Part shown: in pieces, positions 17,632 to 27,500 of the stretch | Layout of the letters: every line of letters starts with the position of its first letter | Numbering within the stretch: the first letter of the stretch is position 1 | Source of the DNA: Pedobacter sp. SYSU D00535 | GTDB taxonomy: Bacteria > Bacteroidota > Bacteroidia > Sphingobacteriales > Sphingobacteriaceae | Assembly (NCBI RefSeq): GCF_017355855.1 | Contig: NZ_JAFEWD010000003.1 | Location: 186,001 to 250,000, forward strand | Reading direction: 5' to 3' | DNA: 64,000 bases | The notes under the pieces: model-generated | Database searches by the model: none | What the model saw: only the letters and a program-made list of their open reading frames with translations | What the model was told of the DNA's origin: nothing | Translations under genes and position numbers: made by a program

Positions 17632-17663
17632 CAAAAATATCGGCTTAAGAGATAACTGCCAAA
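17632..17663 (-). promoter_or_regulatory. Bacteroidota-type promoter for the STAS-like gene
   Basis: On the minus strand: TTTG (17663-17660), a 20-base spacer, then TATTTTTG (17639-17632), a full match to TANNTTTG. It lies 17 bases upstream of the ATG at 17614, implying a very short leader. Confidence 0.55.
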
Positions 17664-17769
17664 CCCATTCGAATTTCTGAGCTGGCGAATAGGTAGATTC
17701 AATCCAAATCATAGCGAATGCTGGTAAAAGTAAAACCTTCTTCAAATATTTGCAGCAATCCTTTCGGAC

Positions 17770-18354
17770 ATGGAATCTGCTAAACTTCAAAATACGATCG
17801 AGGGTATCAGGCGTTATTACCCCGTTTCCGATTCGGTCATCGATCGGTTGTCAGGCCATTTGGTCGAGAAGCGTTTTCCCAAAAATTATTTACTCACCGA
17901 GCCTGGAATCCGTAATCATTATATCTACTTTATCGAAGAGGGCTGCGCCCGGACCTTTTTCCTGATCGACGGAAAAGAACACACCAACTGGTTTAGTCGC
18001 GAAGGCGACGTCACGTTTTCTTCTACTGCCCTGTACCACGGTACTCCTGCACTTGAGTACGTTCAGTTGTTGGAAGATTCGCGACTATATCTGCTTCCCA
18101 TCGAAAGGCTTAATCACTTGTACGAAACAACTATTGAAATTGCAAACTGGTCTCGGGTGATCCATCAGGAAGTGCTGTTGAAGATGCAGACTTTACGTAT
18201 CGATCGGCTGTCTCTTTCGGCAAAAGAAAGGTATGAGAAGTTTGTGGCGGAAAACCCGGACCTGATCAACCGGGTGAACCTGGGCTTCATCGCCTCCTAT
18301 CTGGGGATGACCCAGCAGCACCTCAGCACCTTGCGAGGAGAGGTGCGATTTTAA
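17770..18354 (+). CDS. Crp/Fnr-family transcriptional regulator
   Basis: 194 residues with the cyclic-nucleotide-binding-like barrel at about 20-120 (FPKNYLLTEPGIRNHYIYFIEEGCAR, FSREGDVTF) and a C-terminal helix-turn-helix (RVNLGFIASYLGMTQQHLSTLRGE). This is the common short Bacteroidota Crp type. The Arg/Glu pair needed for cAMP binding is not evident, so the ligand is unknown. The hexapeptide acetyltransferase gene follows 44 bases downstream after a weak hairpin. Confidence 0.85.
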   Translation: MESAKLQNTIEGIRRYYPVSDSVIDRLSGHLVEKRFPKNYLLTEPGIRNHYIYFIEEGCARTFFLIDGKEHTNWFSREGDVTFSSTALYHGTPALEYVQLLEDSRLYLLPIERLNHLYETTIEIANWSRVIHQEVLLKMQTLRIDRLSLSAKERYEKFVAENPDLINRVNLGFIASYLGMTQQHLSTLRGEVRF

Positions 18355-18367
18355 GATATATGAAAAT

Positions 18368-18394
18368 ATAGAAATCCCGGCTTTTCTATTTTTG
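18368..18394 (+). terminator. Possible weak terminator
   Basis: ATAGAAA (18368-18374) pairs with TTTCTAT (18383-18389), then five T. The same bases hold a TATTTTTG (18387-18394) that fits a Bacteroidota -7 box just before ATG 18399, so the function is ambiguous. Confidence 0.35.
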
Positions 18395-18398
18395 GTGT

Positions 18399-19010
18399 AT
18401 GAAGGACGAGCTACAGAAATGCCTGGATGGCGAACTTTTTAACACTTCTGATGGGGAGATTCAAAAGCTGATTCACCAGGCACGGCGTCTTACTAAAATT
18501 TATAACGCAACAGCCAGCACCGAAACCGTGAAGAGACGGGAGATTCTTAATGATCTATTGGGAACTTTAGGTTCCAACGTCAATATTGATACGCCTTTCT
18601 ACTGCGACTATGGTAAACACATCTCCCTTGGCAGCAATGTGATCATCAACATCAATTGCACTTTCGTGGATTGTAATAAGATCACAATCGGCAATAATGT
18701 GCTGATCGCTTCCAATGTGCAGATTTATACTGCTACACATCCTGTTCCGCTTGTAGAGCGGATAGTTGATGATTGGGATGAAAGTTCGGGATTGCCGTAT
18801 TTTAGGACCTATGCTTTACCAGTAAGCATTGAAGACAACGTCTGGATCGGAGGTGGGGTGGTCATCCTGCCAGGCGTTACCATTGGGAGGAACTCAGTCA
18901 TTGGAGCCGGCAGCGTGGTAACTAAATCAATTCCGGAAAATTGCGTGGCTGTTGGAAATCCCTGCCGTATCATCCGGGAAATAAACAAAGAAGAGCGACC
19001 CTTGTCTTAA
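18399..19010 (+). CDS. Hexapeptide-repeat sugar O-acetyltransferase (Maa/LacA-like)
   Basis: 203 residues. An N-terminal helical cap (about 1-55, as in maltose/galactoside acetyltransferases) is followed by the left-handed beta-helix: ISLGSNVIININCTFVDC, ITIGNNVLIASNVQIYTATHP with the catalytic-type His, then VWIGGGVVILPGVTIGRNSVIGAGSVV and VGNPCRIIREI. It should transfer acetyl from acetyl-CoA to a sugar hydroxyl. An insertion of about 15 residues after the catalytic His (IVDDWDESSGLPYFRTYALP) is slightly longer than in the E. coli enzymes. A HAD phosphatase gene follows 8 bases downstream, probably co-transcribed. Confidence 0.9.
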   Translation: MKDELQKCLDGELFNTSDGEIQKLIHQARRLTKIYNATASTETVKRREILNDLLGTLGSNVNIDTPFYCDYGKHISLGSNVIININCTFVDCNKITIGNNVLIASNVQIYTATHPVPLVERIVDDWDESSGLPYFRTYALPVSIEDNVWIGGGVVILPGVTIGRNSVIGAGSVVTKSIPENCVAVGNPCRIIREINKEERPLS

Positions 19011-19018
19011 CCTAAACC

Positions 19019-19672
19019 ATGGAAAAAATAAAAGCAGTGATATTTGATCTGGACGGGACTTTAGCCAACACGCTCCCTCTGTGTATCCAGGCTTTTCGCG
19101 AATCCATCGAACCTCTGATTGATCGATCTCTTGCAGACGATGAAATTGTGGCAACCTTCGGTCCTTCAGAGGAAGGTACGATCATGGCATTGGCGCCCGA
19201 TCATTACGATAAGGGTGTTGCGGATTACCTGTTCCACTACGAACGACTGCATCCTTCTTGCTCCGAACCATTTGACGGAATGAGAAGTCTACTGGAAGAG
19301 CTTCAAAGGAGGAAGGTGCCGATGGCGATGGTAACGGGCAAAGGGCCGCACAGCGCAAAAATCTCCCTCGACTATTTTAGCCTTTCTGCTTTCTTTGACC
19401 GCATCGAAACAGGTTCTCCTACAGGACCGAGAAAAGCAGAAGGAATTCAACACATTTTAAACGACTGGCCCAACCTCCGCAAGGAAGAGGTTTGGTACGT
19501 GGGGGATGCCCCGAGCGACATCACGGCCTGCCGGGCAGCGGGAATCCCCATCGCAGCAGCAGCCTGGGCGGAAACGGCAGAGGTGGAAGTGCTGCGACAG
19601 CTACATCCGGACAAATTATTTGAGAGCGTGCAGGATTTCATCGAATGGGTATTGGCAAACGTGGAAGAGTAG
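19019..19672 (+). CDS. HAD-family phosphatase (subfamily IA)
   Basis: 217 residues. Motif I is VIFDLDGT (nucleophile Asp10, acid/base Asp12), followed by an alpha-helical cap (about 18-80), motif II MVTGK near 105 and motif IV YVGDAPSDITACRAAGI near 165. A phosphoglycolate-phosphatase-like fold is likely, but the substrate is not determinable. It is 8 bases after the acetyltransferase and may form a two-gene unit with it. It converges with the Crp-type gene at 19690. Confidence 0.85.
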   Translation: MEKIKAVIFDLDGTLANTLPLCIQAFRESIEPLIDRSLADDEIVATFGPSEEGTIMALAPDHYDKGVADYLFHYERLHPSCSEPFDGMRSLLEELQRRKVPMAMVTGKGPHSAKISLDYFSLSAFFDRIETGSPTGPRKAEGIQHILNDWPNLRKEEVWYVGDAPSDITACRAAGIPIAAAAWAETAEVEVLRQLHPDKLFESVQDFIEWVLANVEE

Positions 19673-19689
19673 TTGAGTACGCTGGAACA

Positions 19690-20262
19690 TCAGTTGTACG
19701 TTTTCATCCCCTTTAACACCCGGTTGAGCGACCGGATAGTGATACCAAGGTAGGCAGCCATGTCCTCTTTGGAGATTAGGAGACCGTGTTTTGCCTGTAA
19801 TTCCAGCAACTTGCCCAAAGCGTGTTCAACTGTGTACAACTGCTGAAAGGACGCTCTGCTGCTGGTATTGACAATCCTTTCAGCCAGCTCACTGATCAGC
19901 ATTTTATTGAATTGCAGGTTCTCATTCATCAGCGAATGGAAATAGGGGAGGGAAATGGAGTAGGCCTCCACCTCAGTTATTGTCTCGACGTTGCAGAGGC
20001 AGTTGATGCCTCGGATGGCTTCTATCTCACCTAAAACTTCTCCTTCTCCCAGAAACTCCACAATATACTGTTTGCCGTTTTCTTCGTTAAAAAAGCACTT
20101 GGAGATTCCTTTCTTTAAAACCAGTACCCTCGGCACCCGGTCGCCCTGCCGAAAGAGCAAGTTGCCAGGGGAAAAGCGCTTGAGCAGGATATTGTCCTTT
20201 CGCTCCTGGCGATCATATAGGTCTTGTATCAGCGAAAGAAAGGATGGATTGGTTCTTAACAT
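19690..20262 (-). CDS. Crp/Fnr-family transcriptional regulator
   Basis: 190 residues from ATG 20262; a TTG at 20277 would only add five residues. The cNMP-binding fold is visible: FSPGNLLFRQGDRVPRVLVLKKGISKCFF, FLGEGEVLGEIEAI, NVETITEVEAYSI. A winged-helix end follows, with DMAAYLGITIRSLNRVLKGM as recognition helix. It is divergent from the HAD/CAT-like operon at 20336-21657. The intervening 73 bases contain a perfect 8-bp inverted repeat that is a plausible operator for this or a related regulator. Confidence 0.85.
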   Translation of the reverse strand: MLRTNPSFLSLIQDLYDRQERKDNILLKRFSPGNLLFRQGDRVPRVLVLKKGISKCFFNEENGKQYIVEFLGEGEVLGEIEAIRGINCLCNVETITEVEAYSISLPYFHSLMNENLQFNKMLISELAERIVNTSSRASFQQLYTVEHALGKLLELQAKHGLLISKEDMAAYLGITIRSLNRVLKGMKTYN

Positions 20263-20309
20263 AATTGTGCGGGACAAATGTCCTTTTACGTGATTACTTC
20301 TCTACTCAC

Positions 20310-20329
20310 TTTTGCTCTGTTGAGCAAAA
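20310..20329. promoter_or_regulatory. Palindromic operator candidate between crp-type and HAD genes
   Basis: TTTTGCTC (20310-20317), four bases, GAGCAAAA (20322-20329): a perfect 8-bp dyad ending 6 bases before ATG 20336. Size and symmetry fit a Crp/Fnr-type homodimer site, next to a divergently transcribed Crp-type gene. At RNA level it would also form a hairpin at the start of the HAD transcript. Confidence 0.5.
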
Positions 20330-20335
20330 ATAACA

Positions 20336-21028
20336 ATGAGAAATAAGATTAAGGTGATTGCATTTGATGCCGATGATACCCTTTGGGTAAACCTGCCGCA
20401 TTTCCTCGAAACGGAGAGGGAGTTTTGTACGTTGTTGCAGGACTATCTGCCAGCGGCTGAAGTAGGCCGCCTGCTGTTTCAAACGGAAATGAAGAATTTA
20501 CCGCTGTACGGGTATGGGGTGAAAGGCTTTGTCCTTTGTATGATCGAGACGATCTGTAGCGTTTCAGCAGGAGCTGCCCGCCTGGAGTTGGTGGCAAAAG
20601 CGATTGAGCTTGGAAAAGAGCTGCTTCAGAAACCCATTGAACTGCTGGAAGGGGTAGAGGAGACCCTGGAAAGGCTGAAAGGGAAGTACCGGCTGATAGT
20701 GGCCACTAAAGGCGATTTATTAGATCAGGAACAGAAGATACAACGGTCAGCTTTGCAAACGTACTTTCATCATATTGAAATCATGAGCGATAAGAAAACA
20801 GCAGACTATAGAAAGCTGCTGCAACACCTCGACTGCCGGCCGGAAAATTTCCTGATGCTGGGTAATTCTCTCAAGTCGGATATTCTGCCGGTGCTCGAAC
20901 TGGGTGGTTTTGCTGCTCATATTCCCTATCATACCACCTGGGAGCATGAACAGCACAGCGAGGAGATCACTCATCCTCATTTTATAGAACTTACCCGAAT
21001 CGATGAAATTATTAATTACCTCGACTAG
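20336..21028 (+). CDS. HAD-family hydrolase (subfamily IA)
   Basis: 230 residues. Motif I is VIAFDADDTLW (Asp11, Asp13), with the Asp-Asp-Thr variant instead of Asp-Gly-Thr. A helical cap follows (about 20-100), then LIVATKGD (motif II), SDKKTADYRKLL (Lys motif III) and FLMLGNSLKSDILPVLELG (motif IV, where Asn-Ser replaces the more common Gly-Asp). It is a phosphatase of unknown substrate. The stop is two bases before the ATG of the CAT-like gene, so the two are almost certainly co-translated. Confidence 0.85.
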   Translation: MRNKIKVIAFDADDTLWVNLPHFLETEREFCTLLQDYLPAAEVGRLLFQTEMKNLPLYGYGVKGFVLCMIETICSVSAGAARLELVAKAIELGKELLQKPIELLEGVEETLERLKGKYRLIVATKGDLLDQEQKIQRSALQTYFHHIEIMSDKKTADYRKLLQHLDCRPENFLMLGNSLKSDILPVLELGGFAAHIPYHTTWEHEQHSEEITHPHFIELTRIDEIINYLD

Positions 21029-21030
21029 CG

Positions 21031-21657
21031 ATGAAAACAGTAGTAAACATAAATGAATGGGCAAGAAAAGACCATTATCGTTTTTTCTCCCGGTTTGAAG
21101 ATCCCTTTTTCGGCGTTACTGTAGAAATTGACTGCTCAAAAGCTTATTGGGCAGCTAAAGAACGACAGCAGTCTTTCTTTCTGTACTATTTATACCGGGC
21201 ACTAAAGGCAGCGAATCAGATAGAAGCTTTCCGCTATCGTATTGTAGGGGAGGAAGTTTTTTTATATGATAAGGTTCATGCGTCTCCCACCATCAATCGA
21301 CCGAATGGAACTTTTGGTTTCGCCTATATGGATTACGAGGAAGATGAAAATCTATTCCTGGAGAAGGCCAAAGAAGTGATCCTGCAAGTGCAGCAAACAG
21401 AAGGACTGATCCCTGCGGTCTCCGGAGAAAACGTGATTCATTTTTCAGCGCTACCCTGGTTAAACTTCACGGCAATATCCCATGCCCGAAGCTTCAGCTT
21501 TCCGGATAGCAGTCCGAAAATATCTTTTGGAAAAGTAACCGAAAAAGATGGAGCACGAAAGATGCCTGTTTCGATCCATGTACACCACGGCTTGGCGGAT
21601 GGTTATCATGTAGGTTTGTTTGTCGAGCGGTTTCAGGAATTGTTGGATGGGAACTAA
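21031..21657 (+). CDS. Chloramphenicol acetyltransferase-like (CatA-fold) acyltransferase
   Basis: 208 residues with the classical CAT layout: KDHYRFFSRFEDPFFGVTVEIDC at the N-terminus, SALPWLNFTAISHARSF near 145-160, and the active-site block SIHVHHGLADGYHVGLFVERFQ. His186 (second His of HHxxxDG) and Asp190 match the catalytic His and structural Asp of CAT. The full family length and both motifs argue for an active acyltransferase. Many Bacteroidota homologues are housekeeping, so drug resistance should not be assumed. Tight coupling to a HAD phosphatase points to a metabolic pair. Confidence 0.85.
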   Translation: MKTVVNINEWARKDHYRFFSRFEDPFFGVTVEIDCSKAYWAAKERQQSFFLYYLYRALKAANQIEAFRYRIVGEEVFLYDKVHASPTINRPNGTFGFAYMDYEEDENLFLEKAKEVILQVQQTEGLIPAVSGENVIHFSALPWLNFTAISHARSFSFPDSSPKISFGKVTEKDGARKMPVSIHVHHGLADGYHVGLFVERFQELLDGN

Positions 21658-21708
21658 GCTCGCAAGCGAAAAAGGAGCTGAAAGATTACCTCAGTCGATT
21701 CAGTAAAA

Positions 21709-21733
21709 TAGCGGAGAGCTGCGCTCCCCGCTA
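21709..21733. terminator. Hairpin between convergent genes
   Basis: TAGCGG (21709-21714) pairs with CCGCTA (21728-21733), with an inner GAG/CTC stem. No strong T run follows. It lies between the convergent CAT-like gene and the lipoprotein gene ending at 21783. Confidence 0.35.
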
Positions 21734-21782
21734 CCTGTCTAACCTTCCGGATATCGAGTTTAGATGCCGGCTTACATGTCCC

Positions 21783-22898
21783 CTAGTTTCCGCTCATTCG
21801 TTTTATCCCATGGGCATAGAAACGAACATCGGAAACGGGCATACCCCAGGAATAATATTTGAAATTGCACAACTGAATCCTTCGTATATCACCACCGAGT
21901 AGTTCCGGTAGCCCGAAGTTAAACGGAGATCCATTGTAGAAGCTATTCCATTGCAACAGCGGAGTATTTCCCTTTGCTTTATTTTCACCCTTTTTGTAGA
22001 TGGTAAATACACTAAAAGGCTTTCTCCGGATTTCTCCGGCAGGGGTAATGTTGTAGAACATAGCCGGATAATCGAGGTCTACCCAAGCCGTTTGGTTGTC
22101 AGATCCCTGAGAGAGGTTGGTGTTAAGGGTAGCCACAAATTCCTCCGGCGATATTACCTCGCGGTAGCGGCTGTTAAGCACCCCCGGGTTTAAATATTGT
22201 ACATACCAGTAGGAATGGTAGATGTCTACTTCTGTTTCTTCAAGGGCAGAAGGATCGGTCATGGAGCTGAAGAAACTCAAATAGATTTTGGTACTGTCGT
22301 TGAAGTCATGCGACATATTTTCCCTCAACACCTGTAACTGGTACTTTGTATGGTCATCCAAGTCACTACTGATCGATTGAAGGGTATAGTACTGCCCAGC
22401 CGACAACTCCAAAATGGTATCAAGAACGATACTCTCCTTTTTGTACCGAAACGGCTTTTGTGATTCATCATATCTAAGGAAGGTAAAGCGATGCTTTCCC
22501 GGTTCAATTTGCATCCATGCACTCAAATCTGCTTTGTTTATGCTGGGCCCTACAGGATTAAACGTTTTATTCCCCGGGAATTCAGTGGTAGAAGTTCCTG
22601 AATACCGGTAAAAGCCCGCCTGGAAATTGCTACGGGGCCAAAGCGCTTCTGCTGAACTTGCCCCGAAGGGGTGCTGATCCTGCCTGGTAAAATCTCCGTC
22701 GATGATAAAATAGAGCTTGGGATTGCCCGTAGGGATACCGACTGCGCCCATGGGGCCTTCTCCGAGGCCGAAGTTTGTTTGTCCCTGGAATGCCCGGATG
22801 TAGGCGGCATTGTCCAGAGGTTTCATGTCCTCCTTCTCGCACGATACGAAAAGCAATACGGCAAGGATAAATGATAGTATATAAAAATTTCTTCTCAT
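21783..22898 (-). CDS. Hypothetical surface lipoprotein, DUF4397-like context
   Basis: 371 residues with a lipoprotein signal (LLFVSC, Cys20). The mature part is beta-rich: AAYIRAFQGQTNFGLGEG, a KLYFIIDGDF strand, then IEPGKHRFTFLRYDES and SAGQYYTLQSISS. The PGKHRF and AGQYYT phrases are the kind seen in DUF4397 domains. It is the last gene of the ECF sigma/FecR/TonB receptor cluster, 38 bases after the preceding lipoprotein gene. It is likely a surface-exposed ligand-binding partner of the receptor in place of a SusD; that role is inference. Confidence 0.65.
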   Translation of the reverse strand: MRRNFYILSFILAVLLFVSCEKEDMKPLDNAAYIRAFQGQTNFGLGEGPMGAVGIPTGNPKLYFIIDGDFTRQDQHPFGASSAEALWPRSNFQAGFYRYSGTSTTEFPGNKTFNPVGPSINKADLSAWMQIEPGKHRFTFLRYDESQKPFRYKKESIVLDTILELSAGQYYTLQSISSDLDDHTKYQLQVLRENMSHDFNDSTKIYLSFFSSMTDPSALEETEVDIYHSYWYVQYLNPGVLNSRYREVISPEEFVATLNTNLSQGSDNQTAWVDLDYPAMFYNITPAGEIRRKPFSVFTIYKKGENKAKGNTPLLQWNSFYNGSPFNFGLPELLGGDIRRIQLCNFKYYSWGMPVSDVRFYAHGIKRMSGN

Positions 22899-22936
22899 AA
22901 TAGTATTTGAATTAATGGTGCTGCCATGGACTTAAC

Positions 22937-24520
22937 TTACCTGTTCGAATGCGGAATTACCACAATTCTGGCCTTGTCATGTCTGCCTGCCGAGGCACTG
23001 CGGCCAATTAAAAACACCGAATAAATGTCGGGATCCGCCTTTTCTGGCCCTAGTTGGGAGTAGGTGAAGGGATAGTCAATTTCCACTCCATCCAGTCGTG
23101 TCCCCGGCAGGGGTTCACTTTGGGATGTATTCGTGAATACAGAAAGCTTGATGGGGAAATAGTCGCTCCAGGGCTCGAAGTCAAAAACAGAGTATTCGAT
23201 GATCCAGTCATCAATCTTCTTTTGCTCTGTCAAAGTTTTTCCCTGTTGCAAATATGTACTCTTATTAGCGATGGGCTCCCACTGGGTATTGGTGATCGGC
23301 TCGTCATTATTTTTCATAAAGCTAACCAGCGGAGCATCCGAAAAATTGAAGTACTGCGTTTTCACACCTGCTAACTCAGAGCCTGTTTTAAGAACGTTTT
23401 GGATTGCTTTCAATGCAGGCTTGCCATCTTTCTCGTACAGTACTAGTGTAAGGTTGTCGTTCGGCTTCAAGGTTACTTTCTCGTCGATGATAGTAGCGCC
23501 GCTAGCTTTAACTGAGAGCGAATGTTCCCCTGCAGGCATCGTCAGGTATCCCGAATAGTTTCCAAAATCAAGCATTCCTGTTTTATGAGGACCGGAACTG
23601 AGCTCAGCGCCGGCGGCACCTGGAAGGGCATTCAGCAATAAAATCTTACCAAATTGTTCTTGCTCGAAAACATGGTCTTCGATGATGTCGAACAGGTGGT
23701 AGCCCTGGCTGTAGCTGGATGCAGAAATGCAGACAACCGTATAGTTGCCTCCAGGTTTGAAGTAAACAGGGGTGCTGGCAGCCCTTCCTCCCGCAATTTC
23801 GGGTAGAAAGTTGGCCATTACCTGCGATCTTATATTGTCATCGTTGTCCTTCACAGCAAGGCGATAGGTCCCGTAAGGCAACTCCACAAACGCCGATCTT
23901 TCTCCCAGCGGCACGTCCTTTATCAGTTCTCGTCCATCCGTCAGGTTCAGCGAGCAAAACTGAGCAGCGGCAGCGGTCACCGGAAAGGTAGATCCATAGT
24001 CCAAATTCAATAGCCGGATCTTAAACTTGCCCGGAGCCGGTGCTTCATTTTTTTTAGGGAACTCCTTCAGCGCGTAAGAGGCGGATCTGGAATTATTGTG
24101 GGTCACCCTACCTCCGGCAGCATAGTAGTATATGTCCTTTTCGCCCTTGGAAATTACCTGATTAACCACAGGTACCCCCGTTTGGAAAATACGAAGACGT
24201 AGAGTGTCGTTTGTGAAGGCTGCAGATGGGATATTGATGGGATTGCCTGGTTTGATGGATGCTGAGCTGGTACCGATAAAGCCAGTGCTTTCATTCCATA
24301 TCCCGATTTGAAACTTCCCATAAAGTGTTGGTTTCCCGCTTAAACGGTCCTCTTCATAATTTACCCTATGTATACCCTCGTTTTCTCCTTTTGCTACATT
24401 GTACAGCGTTACTGTAGAATTCGACTGATCCGGCACTTCAAAGAGATTCTCCGACTCACGGCAGGAGAAAAGGAGGGCCGTAATTATAAATAGTAGTTGT
24501 GATATCAGAATTCTTTTCAT
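22937..24520 (-). CDS. DUF4397-domain lipoprotein, partner of TonB receptor
   Basis: 527 residues with a lipoprotein signal (ALLFSC, Cys20). At least two DUF4397-like repeats are seen: FKIRLLNLDYGSTFPVT ending in VELPYGTYRLAVKDND, and ILLLNALPGAAGAEL followed by GYLTMPAGEHSLSVKASG and NLTLVLYEKDG. Its start lies two bases from the TonB receptor stop, so the two are translationally linked and probably form an outer-membrane complex. The ligand is unknown. Confidence 0.75.
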   Translation of the reverse strand: MKRILISQLLFIITALLFSCRESENLFEVPDQSNSTVTLYNVAKGENEGIHRVNYEEDRLSGKPTLYGKFQIGIWNESTGFIGTSSASIKPGNPINIPSAAFTNDTLRLRIFQTGVPVVNQVISKGEKDIYYYAAGGRVTHNNSRSASYALKEFPKKNEAPAPGKFKIRLLNLDYGSTFPVTAAAAQFCSLNLTDGRELIKDVPLGERSAFVELPYGTYRLAVKDNDDNIRSQVMANFLPEIAGGRAASTPVYFKPGGNYTVVCISASSYSQGYHLFDIIEDHVFEQEQFGKILLLNALPGAAGAELSSGPHKTGMLDFGNYSGYLTMPAGEHSLSVKASGATIIDEKVTLKPNDNLTLVLYEKDGKPALKAIQNVLKTGSELAGVKTQYFNFSDAPLVSFMKNNDEPITNTQWEPIANKSTYLQQGKTLTEQKKIDDWIIEYSVFDFEPWSDYFPIKLSVFTNTSQSEPLPGTRLDGVEIDYPFTYSQLGPEKADPDIYSVFLIGRSASAGRHDKARIVVIPHSNR

Positions 24521-24522
24521 CT

Positions 24523-27500
24523 CTAAAAGTTATAGTTTAAGCCCAGCATGAACTCCGTACCTCTACGGTAGTTTCTTCTTACATATTCTTCATTGTAGGT
24601 GCCGTATTTGCCATCCCTTCCTGGTTTGGTGTATACCCTTTTGAAGTCAGGGTCAAGAAGGTTTTTGGCAAAGCCAGTTAACTGAAGTCCTTTGTAGATC
24701 TTCTGCTTAAAAACGGCGTCCAGGACGCCGGCGGGTTGCTCGTACACGTCCGGTCCACCATTCAGCTGTACTTCAACCAGGCGCTCCCCGATCTGATTAA
24801 ACTGTACGTTAAAGATCGAGCCCGACTTTTTATTGTCGTACGAGAGACTGGCGTTGATAACATAGGGCGGCTGCTCGAACACGGGGCTTTTGTCCGGGGC
24901 ATAACGATCAATAAGCCTGGCAGAGCTAAGTCGGTCTTTATTCAGTTTTACAGAGCTGTTCGCCAGCATTAAGGAGGTGTTCAGACTAAAATGTCTGAAG
25001 CCTCGTCCCAATAAACTCAGGTTTTTTTGAATTTCAAATTCCAGTCCCAGTACTCTACCTGTCTCCGAATTATTCTGGTAAGACACAGAAGGAGTAAAGG
25101 CAGGCCCATTAGCTGCAATTCCTGCTGGTCCGCTAAACACCTTCTCCAATTGGTTCTCTATCTTCTTGTGAAATACGGATACGGATAGGACATCCGTCAG
25201 GGTGGGAAACCACTCCCATCTGAAATCGAGGTTTTGAGCGGTAGAGTTCCTCAATTCCCGATTCCCTCTTACAAAGGCATTTTCAAAAGCATCGAACTGC
25301 GTAGTAGGAACAAACTCCCGGATTTCCGGGCGTTGAAGTGTCCTCGAATAGGCCGCGCGGAAATTCATCTTCGGGTTGTGGTGGTAAATGAAGGTACCCG
25401 ACCAGAATGGCTTGAAGTCGGTATTATACGAGCTGCCAGAGAGCGAGTCTTTTTGGAATCGGGTAAAATTGCTTTGGTCGATGCCAATACCGATGGTGTC
25501 AACATCGCCACGCATTCTTGTTTGTTCAAATCGCACACCGCCCACCAATTGGATTTTATCTTTCCATTTCACATCCACCATCTGATAGAGGGCGTCCACT
25601 TTCTGTGAACCTGTATAATTATTCCTTGTGGGACGAACATTGTACAAGTGAGCAGTGGCTAAAGCGCCTCCTTCAGCTCCCTGGCCCCCTTCCCGGATGC
25701 CGATATTTCCGGGCGCTACCAAAGCGTTTAGATCTCCGTTCAGATACATCAACTGGCCGGCATCCGGCAGACCAAGCACTTGTTCGTTGTAGTTCCTGGA
25801 GCGCTTCAAAAAGAAATATCCGAACTTAAGATTGAGTTTTAGATCTTCATTTACCACGAATTCCCGGGTTAGATCTCCCAGATAGTTCCGGTTTTGCTCC
25901 TTCATATTTCTGAAGTAGCGGCCGCTCAGCTCGTCGCCTTCCGGAAAGCTATATTCCGGGTAAGTCACCCGGTTCACTTCATAGATCTGATTTGTGTCGA
26001 TAACCAGGTTGACGCTCCTGAAGTCGGGATCATTTTGCATTGCGTTCGACCCGCTGGCATTCCAGTTAAACCTCCAGGCGGACGGACTTTTCCCGAGCTT
26101 GTGTTCCCCCTTCAACTGCAGCGTGTGGAAATCCCTCTCCGTCGTACGAAGGTTATAGATCTGGTTCCCAATATTAAATTTCTTCTCAGAGATAAGATTT
26201 GAAGAAGGGTACCCGCCGATCAAATTCATGCCGGTAGCTTCGGCCCCCTTACTTCCCACATAGTGAGCACTTACCTCGTGCTCGTTGGAGATTTTATAAG
26301 CAAGGGCAGCGAGTCCTCCGTAGGTAAGCTGTTGCGTACCACTGTGCTCTTTATACCGTTGATAGGGAAGTAGTTTAATGTTGTTTGGAGTGATGAAGTC
26401 AGGTATTTCAGTCCCCGTATTGTATCCACCTGTTGCTGCCCCGGCGTAGAATGAATAGGTGTTAAACTCGCCTCCCTGATTAGCATCAGTCCGGCTAAAG
26501 TAGTTTGCACCAAGAATTACCCCCAACTTGCGCTTAAGGACCGTGTAATTGTTTCCTATGGTGAAGGAGTAAAGCTGATTAGCCTCCGCTTTCTTCAAGG
26601 AGGTAGTCAAGACGGGATCAAAGGCCTCCATCAGCCGGTTAATTCGCAAAGCCTCCTGGTAATTGGCCATGCTGCTCGCACTATTTTTAAAAGCCGACTC
26701 AATTCCTCCTTCTATATCAAGGTACTGGTAACGCAAGTTCCTGAACTCTGAAGAGAGATTTCGTTTACCTGCTAGCTGACCGAACGTTCCCAGATCGCTG
26801 CCCTGAAAGGAGGTGAAGTTTCCACTTGCTCCTATCCTGTTGTTAAAGCCGGTAGAAGCCGTGAAGTTGATTGTTAGTTGCTCCGGGATTGACTTTGTTT
26901 TTAGCTCTACCACTCCGGCAGTTGCATCCGCTGGCTTATCGGGTGTAAGGGTTTTGATCACAGAAATGTTATCGAGAAGCATTGCCGGGATTAGGTCGAG
27001 TGGTACGGCACTTCTGTCTGCATTGGCCGTCGAGAGGCGGGCACCGTTTAGCTGAGCTACAATATTCCGGTCGCTCAAACCCCTGATTGCTACGTACTTT
27101 CCGTCAGCAACCGACACACCCACTACCCGTTGCAGCGCTTCGGTTGTATTGATGCTTCCCGCTTTTGCAATTCCTTCAGCGCTGATTCCGTCTTGCACAG
27201 CCGTTGATTTTTTCCGCGCTGATAAAAGAGCAACGTCTGAAGCACTTGAGCGACGGCCGTGCACCACCACTTCCTTCAAATCCTGGTTACTCTCCTTCAG
27301 TTGTACAGCTACATAGTTTTCACCCGAATACGTAAGGGTTTTCGTCTCGAAGCCCAGGAACTGAAAAATAAGCTTGTCGCCTTGTTCAACCTGAATAGAG
27401 AAAGCCCCGTTTACGTCAGAAACGGCTGATCGAAGTTTGCCTTCGATTTTCACAGATACCCCGGGAAGGGTGTTCCCTTTTTCATCCGTAACCTTTCCCT

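Noticed and set aside
21031-21657. Calling the CAT-like gene a chloramphenicol resistance gene.
   Set aside because: The fold and catalytic His are present, but the tight coupling to a HAD phosphatase and the lack of mobile-element context favour a metabolic role.
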